Below are positions 8,018 to 14,784 of a DNA stretch of 49,001 nt, piece by piece. The DNA lies in contig CAZFQG010000017.1 in assembly GCA_964520785.1 (NCBI GenBank), positions 1 to 49,001 of the forward strand, given 5' to 3'. Made by a program: the position numbers and the translations under genes. Source of the DNA: CAZFQG01 sp964520785. Its GTDB lineage: Bacteria; Planctomycetota; Planctomycetia; Pirellulales; Thermoguttaceae. Below the pieces are notes generated by a model. The model had not been told where the DNA came from. It was given only the letters and a program-made list of their open reading frames with translations, and did no database searches. Each line of letters starts with the position of its first letter. Position 1 is the stretch's first letter.

Positions 8018-9163
8018 ATGAAGCACGATGAATCGAAAAAGACGGATTGTCCGGCACGGGCGGATGATAAGAGCGGTCCGCCTTCTTGGCGGGCGGTTGA
8101 ACCGGAGTTGACATGGGTCAGGCCGACCGTACAAATCGGATTTCTTGTTTTCTCATTGATGGTCGGGTGGCAATTTCATGTATTCGTGAACTGGCTGGCG
8201 GATCCGGTAACGCGGCCGCCGGAACGTCCACCGAGTGTCGAGGCATGGTTGCCGATTAGTTCCTTGATGAGCCTGACGTATTCCCTTCGGACCGGCCAGG
8301 TCAATCTCGTCCATCCGGCGGGCCTGGTGATCTTCTCTTTGATTCTGGGGCTTTCAATCTTCATGGGACGCGGGTTCTGCAGTTGGGTTTGCCCGATCGG
8401 AACCTTGAGTGAATGGGCCCACGGAATCGGACGCAGGCTCATCGGCCGGAATTTCGTACCGCCGTCCTGGATCGACCTCCCTTTGCGGTCACTGAAGTAT
8501 CTGCTGCTTGCCTTTTTCGTCTACGCGATTGTCGGCATGAGCAGTGCGGCGATTCTGGCGTTTCTCGAAGGGCCATACAATCGCATCGCCGACGTAAAGA
8601 TGTACCTGCTCTTCGCGGAAATGACGCGGACTACCGCCGTCGTGTTGATTGTCCTGGCGGCACTTTCTCTCCTTGTCAAGAACGCGTGGTGCCGCTATTT
8701 GTGCCCATACGGGGCTCTTCTGGGACTATCCGCATTGGTGGCTCCATTGGCCGTTCGACGCGACGCGGACCGCTGTACGGACTGCAAACGATGCGATCAA
8801 GCCTGTCCCAACCGCGTGCGCGTATCCACGTGCCGCGATCGGATAATATCTCTCGAATGCACCAGTTGTTACCGATGCGTCGAGTCGTGCCGTGTTCCGG
8901 GCACCCTGGCGATACGTTGGCCGGTACCGGGGCGAGCCGTCAATCAGGCCGTTTACGCCGCCGTTTTGGTCGGCGCGTTCATGCTCGTTGCGCAAGCGGC
9001 AAGTTCCACCGGTTACTGGCGATCCAGCACCTCTTCCGGATTGTATGCCGCCTTGTACCGCGTCATTTCCCAAACCGAGCATCCCCGCACGCCCAGCACC
9101 CTCTCGAATGAACGGCCCCAGCCGTTACCACCGCGCATCTTCCAGGATTGTCCGCGAGAGTAA
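8018..9163 (+). CDS. Membrane polyferredoxin, NapH/NosR/CcoG-like 4Fe-4S protein
   Basis: About 381 residues. Hydrophobic segments near residues 35-55, 95-115, 150-175, 200-220 and 310-330 predict a membrane protein. Cys motifs are FCSWVCPIG and WCRYLCPYG, each a CxxxCP at a membrane edge, and two ferredoxin clusters CTDCKRCDQACP and CTSCYRCVESC. Proteins of this type pass electrons from the quinol pool or to periplasmic reductases, or act in metal-centre assembly. ATG at 8018 was chosen over 7961 because the extra N-terminus is not conserved-looking. It follows a two-component pair and is overlapped closely by an amidotransferase remnant. No terminal reductase is visible, so the electron acceptor is unknown. 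Confidence 0.85.
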   Translation: MKHDESKKTDCPARADDKSGPPSWRAVEPELTWVRPTVQIGFLVFSLMVGWQFHVFVNWLADPVTRPPERPPSVEAWLPISSLMSLTYSLRTGQVNLVHPAGLVIFSLILGLSIFMGRGFCSWVCPIGTLSEWAHGIGRRLIGRNFVPPSWIDLPLRSLKYLLLAFFVYAIVGMSSAAILAFLEGPYNRIADVKMYLLFAEMTRTTAVVLIVLAALSLLVKNAWCRYLCPYGALLGLSALVAPLAVRRDADRCTDCKRCDQACPNRVRVSTCRDRIISLECTSCYRCVESCRVPGTLAIRWPVPGRAVNQAVYAAVLVGAFMLVAQAASSTGYWRSSTSSGLYAALYRVISQTEHPRTPSTLSNERPQPLPPRIFQDCPRE

Positions 9164-9167
9164 TACC

Positions 9168-9584
9168 ATGATGCGACTCCATTATCTCCAACACGTCCCA
9201 TTCGAGGGCCCGGCGGAAATCGGCCGGTGGGCCGCGGACCGCCGATACGGCGTCACCGGCACCCGGTTGTTTCTCGGCGAGCCGCTTCCCCTGGTGGATT
9301 CCTTCGATCTGCTGGTCGTTCTGGGGGGACCCATGAATGTCGACGAACATGATCGGCATCCTTGGCTGGCGGAGGAAAAGGCGTTCATCGAACGCGCTAT
9401 CGAGCACGGCAGGGGAGTTCTCGCAATATGCCTCGGCGCACAACTCATAGCTCGCGTCTTGGGCGCAACGGTCAGGCCCAACCGGCACACCACGGCGATT
9501 CCGAGCATAATGAACGCCTTCCACGCTTCTTGCATATTTCGGGATCCTTGTGGCGGACCTCGGCGGCGGCGGTCAATGCACTGA
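9168..9584 (+). pseudogene. Class I glutamine amidotransferase remnant, C-terminal half missing
   Basis: Residues 1-105 are a good type 1 amidotransferase. FDLLVVLGGPMNVDEHDRHP holds the oxyanion turn, and ILAICLGAQLIARVLGA carries the nucleophilic Cys. Homology stops abruptly after VRPNRH (about base 9487). There the family continues with a KEIGW-type strand and, ~80 residues later, the catalytic His and Glu, which are absent. The remaining ~35 codons read into antisense of another remnant. The ATG follows the polyferredoxin stop by 4 bp, so it was the next gene of that operon. It cannot be catalytically active as it stands. Confidence 0.8.
9487..9535 (-). pseudogene. N-terminal stub of an unknown inner-membrane protein
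   Basis: On the minus strand an ATG at 9535, with AAGGAT upstream, opens MQEAWKAFIMLGIAVV, which looks like the start of a first membrane helix. It then runs into the antisense of the amidotransferase at the same breakpoint (~9487). Two convergent genes therefore both lose their 3' ends here, as one deletion would cause. The parent family was not identified. Confidence 0.35.
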
Positions 9585-9852
9585 CGACATCCTCATCACT
9601 GCATTCACTCCCCCGGGGAGCGATATGTTGACCGCGCACAATCTTCTCGGGCAATGAGACTCCGCCGTCCCTTCGGCGGACGTGCTCTTTCTGGACGACC
9701 GCCTCGGAGCCGGGAGGGCAGCAGGCACCCGTCATGATCTCGATGCACATTCCGGAGATCACGTGCATGTCGCATCGGTCGCCGGCGGCGATCTCCCCCT
9801 CGACGGGAACCGTTCGTGGGGGTGGCGCGACGAAGTGAAGGCGGCATCGGAA
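9557..9852 (-). pseudogene. Molybdopterin molybdotransferase (MoeA) internal fragment
   Basis: About 95 codons carry the MoeA signature: VEGEIAAGD, then IEIMTGACCPPGSEAVV (family IMTGAPxPxGADAVV), and VRGQHIAPRGSE (family xxGxNIRxRGED). MoeA inserts molybdate into adenylated molybdopterin. Both the N-terminal ~90 and the C-terminal ~200 residues of a ~400-residue enzyme are missing, and no start codon precedes the homologous part. It sits directly behind, and in the same frame as, the stop of the cysteine desulfurase. So it is a leftover of a downstream operon gene after deletion. Confidence 0.72.
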
Positions 9853-11103
9853 TCAATCGAGGTGTTCACAGCAGCCGGGCGGGCATTCTCGGCGGACGCG
9901 AGCCCGTGCTCTCGGCCCTTGAATGCGTTCAATCGCCGCCGCGCGTGTTTGGAGCCGTTCGACGGCGGACGCCACCGCTTTAATGCAATAATCGATCTCT
10001 TCTTCGGTCGTGAATCGGCCCAGGGAAAAACGAACTGAACCCGCCGCGTGTTCGTCGAGCACTCCTATCGCGCGAAACACGTAATGCGGCTCGTGCGTCT
10101 CGCTGCTACACGCCGAGCCGACCGATACCGCGATCTCGGGTACACGTGGGATCAATTCGGTCGCCACGATATCCGGAAAGGTCATATTGAGCGTATTGGG
10201 CAGCCGGTGGTCGGGATGCCCATTCAGAGACGAGCCGGGAATCCGCCGCATGAGGGCCTCCTGAAGCCGGTCTCGGAGCCGTTTGAGCCGGAGAGACTCC
10301 TCGGACAATCGATCTCCCGCGACTTCGCATGCAATCCCCATACCAACAATCCCAGGGACGTTGAGCGTTCCGCTCCTCAGGCCTCCCTCCTGACCGCCGC
10401 CGTGGATCAGGGCCGAAAGGACACCGCTCTTCGCTCCGCCGCGGACATACAACGCCCCCATTCCTTTCGGTCCGTAGAACTTGTGGGCCGACATGCTCAG
10501 CAGATCGACGTTCATCGCGTCGACGTCAACCGGGACTTTGCCGATCGCCTGGGTCGCGTCGCAATGGAACAACGCTTCGGACTTCTTGACCACCCGGCCG
10601 ATCTCCTCGCACGGGTTGAGCGACCCGATCACGTTATTGGCCGCCATGATGGACACGAGGACCGTGTGAGGAGTGATGGCCGCTTCCACCTGTTCGGCCG
10701 AAACCCGGCCGTACCGATCCGGCTGAAGCAGCGTCACGCGAAACCCTTGTCGTTCAAGGACCGCGCACGGTTCACGGACCGCCTCATGTTCGGTCAAACC
10801 GGTTACGAAATGCGACTTACGGTCACACTTCGCGGCAACCCCCTTGATCGCGAGATTGCAGCTCTCCGTGGCCCCGGAAGCGAACACGATCTCTTCGGGC
10901 GAGGCGTTTATCAAACGCGCGACGCGTTCTCTCCCCTCCTCCACGCGATCGGATGCTTCGCTCGCGAACGAATGGGCTCGCCCGGACGGATTGCCGTATA
11001 TCCTCTCAAGAGCCCATGTCATACCCTCGACGACGCGGGGGTCGACCGGCGTCGACGCGTTATTGTCCAAATAGACGGGTGTTCCGCGGTCGTACATGTT
11101 CAT
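9853..11103 (-). CDS. NifS/IscS-type cysteine desulfurase
   Basis: 416 residues. The ATG at 11103 has GGAGGA 5 nt upstream and is preferred over the longer open frame. It is a PLP enzyme that takes sulfur from cysteine to a persulfide. YLDNNASTPVDPRV opens the fold, the PLP Lys is in SMSAHKFYGPKGMGALYV, and the catalytic Cys loop is SVGSACSSETHEPHYV. The C-terminus carries an extra Arg-rich tail ending CPPGCCEHLD, which could bind metal or be a relic of readthrough into the neighbouring remnant. It appears intact among decayed neighbours (TauE upstream, MoeA downstream). Group II (NifS-like) is likely, but the exact partner (Fe-S, molybdopterin or tRNA thiolation) is unknown. Confidence 0.9.
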   Translation of the reverse strand: MNMYDRGTPVYLDNNASTPVDPRVVEGMTWALERIYGNPSGRAHSFASEASDRVEEGRERVARLINASPEEIVFASGATESCNLAIKGVAAKCDRKSHFVTGLTEHEAVREPCAVLERQGFRVTLLQPDRYGRVSAEQVEAAITPHTVLVSIMAANNVIGSLNPCEEIGRVVKKSEALFHCDATQAIGKVPVDVDAMNVDLLSMSAHKFYGPKGMGALYVRGGAKSGVLSALIHGGGQEGGLRSGTLNVPGIVGMGIACEVAGDRLSEESLRLKRLRDRLQEALMRRIPGSSLNGHPDHRLPNTLNMTFPDIVATELIPRVPEIAVSVGSACSSETHEPHYVFRAIGVLDEHAAGSVRFSLGRFTTEEEIDYCIKAVASAVERLQTRAAAIERIQGPRARARVRRECPPGCCEHLD

Positions 11104-11600
11104 ACGATCCTCCGTATTCTTCGATTCATGGGTTGCTCGACCTGCGCAGTTTGAAGAACATCGCGGCGCGGCCCGCGCGACGGGACGTGCGCCGGGTACG
11201 ACCAATAAGACCAGCGGCTGTCATCGACTTCACGGATGCGTGATGAGCAGCGCGGTACGCACCACAGGCGACAAGCCGCCAGCACGATCAGCAGACCGAC
11301 GATCCGCATGTATAATTGGTCGGGCAGAGACAACATCCCTCCAACGAACGCGAAGGGTACCGATCCCGTCGCGAAGGGAAGCAGTTTCCTCCACGGTAGA
11401 TGCCCCGCTCCGTGAAACTGAACGGATCCGATGGATGCTACCAGAATACTCAGAAGCAGCGAGGTTGGTCTCATGATTTCCGGCGCGACGTCGACCAAGG
11501 CCATGGCCGCAAGATAACCTGAACCACCGGCAAACCCCACCGAGGAGAAAACCGCGGCAACGAGAAAGATGAGGACGGATAATATGATCGCTTCATGCAT
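11100..11600 (-). pseudogene. TauE/SafE sulfite-exporter family protein, C-terminally truncated
   Basis: The first ~112 residues match the TauE/SafE/DUF81 permease N-terminal half: IFLVAAVFSSVGFAGGSGYL, then further hydrophobic helices up to RIVGLLIVLAAC. The second repeat of the transporter is absent. The last ~50 codons are polar, Arg/Ser-rich and out of character. The open frame ends in TGA that overlaps the desulfurase ATG as ATGA, so coupling to that gene is kept. The parent family exports sulfite, sulfonates or other C2-sulfur anions. A functional four-helix half-transporter is conceivable but less likely than a deletion product. Confidence 0.75.
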
Positions 11601-11605
11601 ACCGG

Positions 11606-11764
11606 TTATAGAGTCACTTCAGATAGCATGGATCGCGCGGGACTGTAACCGGCGTCCACCAGACCTTGCTCGACCAGTCCGGTGAACACGTCGAAAAACG
11701 AATCGGCCGAGCAAGACGCTCCCGGATGCGGTCCTGTTAGAGTTTTGCCGGCGCCACCGTTTCT
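11606..11764 (-). pseudogene. Possible C-terminal remnant of an unknown gene
   Basis: On the minus strand a ~50-codon open frame ends 5 bp before the TauE ATG, as an upstream operon gene would. Its last part, FFDVFTGLVEQGLVDAGY, looks like natural coding sequence, but there is no start codon and the frame is closed upstream. Family not recognised. Confidence 0.3.
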
Positions 11765-12097
11765 TTAACAGGCAAGGGGCGCGTTCAACTTCGGTTCAAC
11801 GGTGTCAAAAGTGAAACTGAAAGGGCACATCACTCCGAGGTGAGAGAAAGGCTGAACATGTAACATTGGCGATTTGTCAAAAACGACACGCGGCAATTGG
11901 CGATGTCCACATTTCTCGATTTGCCACGTATGATCTAATCGCGCGGACGCCATCGCGCGAAGCGTCCAGGGCTTATTTTAGAATCGACTCATGGCCAAGA
12001 GAATCGGGATTATTCCTACCACACCTGGGGGGCAGCATGGAGGCTTGGAAGTTTGGCGGGCACATTCCGTGGCGGACCACGCGATCAGGTTCAGAAA
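11765..12097. other. Gene-free stretch between remnants
   Basis: No open frame with coding character is seen on either strand. A short dyad GCGCGGACGCCATCGCGCG lies near 11940-11960. Base composition is less GC-rich than the neighbouring genes, as expected of decayed sequence. Confidence 0.4.
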
Positions 12098-12539
12098 TTA
12101 GGGTTCGTCGACAATTTCGCCGCCTGAACGCGTCGTCATGGCGCGCCAAGTGGCAAGATCAACATTGTCGGCGATGTATCGGACCGACCCATCCGCGAAC
12201 AGAACGTTTACGCCGCCGGGGTGATAACTGCGAGATGTGACAGCGGCATATGTCGGTTGGTTACCGGTTGTGCCCTCGCGAGCGGAGTTGAATCGCTGAC
12301 GGAGGAAACTGTCGGTAGCTCCCATGGTAGTTGTGTAGCGCCAGACCGATTTGTTTCAGATTGTTGGAACACATTGCCCTTCGCGCCGCCTCGCGAGCGG
12401 CCTGAACGGCCGGAAGCAACAGAGCGACGAGGATACCGATAATCGCGATCACTACCAGTAGCTCGACCAGTGTAAAACCGTTCACGGATCGACGCGAGTT
12501 CTTCGGATGTGATTTCAAGAAAGGGAGAGTCGAACGCAT
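12098..12539 (-). pseudogene. DUF1559 prepilin-like surface protein with deleted middle and frameshift
   Basis: The ATG at 12539 has AGGAG 6 nt upstream. The N-terminal part has the type IV prepilin signal GFTLVELLVVIAIIGILVAL, then the standard AAREAARRAMCSNNLKQIGL and LHNYHGSYRQFPPS. The frame then closes at 12261. In another frame, between ~12310 and 12098, comes the family's C-terminus, with the H-x9-DG motif in SYHPGGVNVLFADGSVRYI. A family member is ~300-350 residues; ~150-200 from the middle are missing and the two ends are out of frame. It is a clear deletion pseudogene. A regulatory-looking motif remains upstream. Confidence 0.88.
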
Positions 12540-12636
12540 TGGAAACTCCTGAATATGGCTGATCGTGGACAAAGGCATGCATTGAGACTGAGAACCAATA
12601 TCAATAGAACCATATTCTAGGGCACCAACAGCGATA

Positions 12637-12659
12637 GAATACCGGGAAAATCCCTACCC
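12637..12659 (-). promoter_or_regulatory. Conserved upstream motif, copy 2 (CGGGAAAATCCCTACCC on the plus strand)
   Basis: It matches the block at 5387-5407 in 16 of 17 core positions or nearly so, and both copies have GAAT flanking on the same side. It lies 98 bp upstream of the DUF1559 start in the same orientation as copy 1. See the matching finding. Confidence 0.4.
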
Positions 12660-13230
12660 CCGGTGGGCCCCATTAACCAGCCGAAGGCTCGGAACATATC
12701 GTACCTGACGGACACAACGCGTGGGTCGCGGCATCTGAAATTCGGCCGATGTGGGGCAGCGAAATGTAAGCAGGTGGCGAAGTCGGTTGCTCGTCGCACA
12801 TTATTCTCCCTCGGCTATTTTTCAACAGTTCGACCATTGTCTGGAGACATCGCTCTTATTGCCGAAACGGATGGGTCGTTGGCCGCACGGGGTGCTATTC
12901 TCCCGTCGAAAAAATCCGACGTGGATGGCGTCGGCGAAATTCGGTGCTTGACAAGGGGTGTACAATTGCTTAAGACAACACGTGGTCCCCCCGCTTGACG
13001 TCCGGCACGGAAGGAAGGATACTTTTCTGCCGCACTCCGATGGGAGGCAGTGTCCGAACATCGGAGGGACGCTAAACAACCTCAGGAGTCGAATTCACGC
13101 CAAATCGTCAGAGGCGTAAGATTTTTTTGTCAGCAAATCTCTACTATGTCAATCGAGATTATATAGAATCTCTCTGTCTGAATGGACACGAGAGTAGGTA
13201 TCATTACACTCAAGAAAAGGTCAAAGAACG
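12660..13230. other. Gene-free stretch upstream of thi4, with possible control signals
   Basis: No convincing coding frame is present. A small hairpin ACGCC/GGCGT (13097-13117) is followed by seven Ts (13122-13128) and could be a weak terminator. A perfect dyad GAGATTATATAGAATCTC (13155-13172), 60 bp before the thi4 start, could be an operator or overlap its promoter. No TPP riboswitch core (CTGAGA with ACCTGA) was found, which is notable for a thiamine gene. Confidence 0.4.
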
Positions 13231-14088
13231 ATGAAAGCGAATTTCAAAATGCTCACGCCGACGGAATGCGCAGAACCGATTTTTAGCAAGGTTGGCGAGC
13301 GAGAGGTGACGAGGGCCATCGTCGCCGAGTTTACCGCGCAGTTCAGCGATTACATCGAAAGCGACTGCGTGATAATTGGAGCGGGACCGGCCGGCTTGAT
13401 GGCCGGCTGGACTTTGGCCGAGAACGGCATCAAAACCATGATCGTCGAGCGCAACAACTACCTGGGTGGCGGTTTCTGGATCGGCGGCTATCTGATGAAC
13501 AAGGTGACTTTTCGTTCACCGGCGCAAAAGGTGCTGGAGGATCTGAAGGTTCCATGCATCGAATACTCCCCCGGACTCTACGTGTCCGACGGACCTCACG
13601 CCTGCTCGAAACTGATTGCCGCGGCATGTGACGCGGGAGTGAAAGTCTTCAACATGACGAGTTTTGATGACGTCGTGTTGCGGGAAAATGGGCGAGTGGC
13701 CGGCGTAGTGATCAACTGGTCCCCTATTCGAGCATTGCCCAGGGAAATTACTTGCGTCGATCCCGTGGCCATTGAAACGAAGCTCGTCATCGACACCACG
13801 GGACATGATGCCTGCGTGGCCCGAAAACTCGAAGAGCGTGGCATGTTGGAGCTTGCCGGTTTTGGCGCAATGTGGGTTGAGCGTTCCGAGGACTTGGTGG
13901 TCGAGAATACCAGAGAAATCTGTCCGGGACTGATCGTCGCCGGCATGGCGGTTTCAACCGTTTTCGGTCTTCCACGAATGGGTCCGACGTTCGGCGGCAT
14001 GCTGCTTTCCGGGCGAAAGGCGGCCGAAATCGCTCTTGGGGCATTGAAACGAGACGGAGCAGACGTCAAGTGCTCTGCTGGCACTTGA
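13231..14088 (+). CDS. thi4: Thi4-family thiazole synthase (ADP-thiazole synthase), Cys-type active site
   Basis: 285 residues. It makes the adenylated thiazole of thiamine from NAD+ and glycine. After a ~42-residue N-terminus comes the Rossmann motif DCVIIGAGPAGLMAG, then IVERNNYLGGGFWIGG and VIDTTGHDA. The C-terminal GLIVAGMAVSTVFGLPRMGP is the usual Thi4 end with the PRMGP loop. At the sulfur-donor position the sequence reads EITCVDP: Cys175 lies where archaeal sulfide-dependent enzymes have His (HVDP) and yeast/plant suicide enzymes have Cys. This predicts a single-turnover, self-sacrificing enzyme, although sulfide use cannot be excluded. The gene is complete, unlike most neighbours. The next gene downstream is a LarE remnant. 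Confidence 0.9.
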   Translation: MKANFKMLTPTECAEPIFSKVGEREVTRAIVAEFTAQFSDYIESDCVIIGAGPAGLMAGWTLAENGIKTMIVERNNYLGGGFWIGGYLMNKVTFRSPAQKVLEDLKVPCIEYSPGLYVSDGPHACSKLIAAACDAGVKVFNMTSFDDVVLRENGRVAGVVINWSPIRALPREITCVDPVAIETKLVIDTTGHDACVARKLEERGMLELAGFGAMWVERSEDLVVENTREICPGLIVAGMAVSTVFGLPRMGPTFGGMLLSGRKAAEIALGALKRDGADVKCSAGT

Positions 14089-14172
14089 ACCGCGGCCTGG
14101 CAACGCCGCGAAAGGGAGCAATCGCCTCGATGAGACAAAACCCGTCGACCCGAGAGCCTCGATTGATAATTG

Positions 14173-14733
14173 ATGAAGCCCACCGAATCACAGAGACGGT
14201 CCATGATGTCAGGAGAGGGAAGTGAAGCAGCCGGTTCGTTCGAAGATAGAGTGCGGGCATGTAAGGACCTCTTGAGACGCTGTAAACGTGTCGTCGTGGC
14301 ATACTCGGGGGGCGTGGACAGCACATTGCTTCTCGCGTTGGCAAAGGAGACTCTTGGCTCCGGTAATGTGCTGGCGGCGGTGGGCGTATCCCCCAGCCTT
14401 CCCCATCGCGAGTGTGTCCAGGCCCGAGAAGTTGCGGCGGAGAATGCGATCAAGGATGCCGGGTTCCCGGCTTGCCGCGTACGCGACTACGGCGCCATCG
14501 CGCGCATCGAAGTGCCCGTTGCGGACTTCTCGAGATTACTTGAACACCGCGACAAAATGATAGCGGCAATTGAAGAAGTAGGTTATGCGTATGTCTGCCT
14601 GGACCTGAAAGGCCTTAGATCTGGCTCGATGAATGAGGTTCTGGTCGTGCAAGACCATGCGGAGGGGTACGGTCGTGTCAACGCGAAGGAAAGAAAAAAA
14701 ACCGGCGTCGCCCTCGGATTGGTGATAAGATAG
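14173..14733 (+). pseudogene. larE: LarE-type sacrificial sulfur transferase with in-frame internal deletion
   Basis: The N-terminus has the PP-loop ATPase motif VVVAYSGGVDSTLL (Ser45-Gly-Gly-Val-Asp-Ser50) and VSPSLPHRECVQAREVA. It then jumps, at about 14425-14445, to the C-terminal LarE region: KDAGFPACRVRDYG, then IARIEVPVADFSRLL and LKGLRSGSMNEVL. About 100 residues of a ~270-residue family are missing. They include the CxxC-containing segment and the conserved sacrificial Cys near the PCLASR motif. The frame is kept, so a 186-residue protein could still be made, but it should not transfer sulfur. LarE builds the nickel-pincer cofactor of LarA, and no larA, larB or larC is in view. Confidence 0.8.
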
Positions 14734-14784
14734 GCAACAATCGCAGGCTGGGAGATCCTTGCGGCGAAATTGGAACCAATCGGC

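Noticed and set aside
13080..13230. A TPP riboswitch before thi4
   Set aside because: The conserved CTGAGA and ACCTGA blocks are absent; only a small dyad and a weak hairpin are seen.
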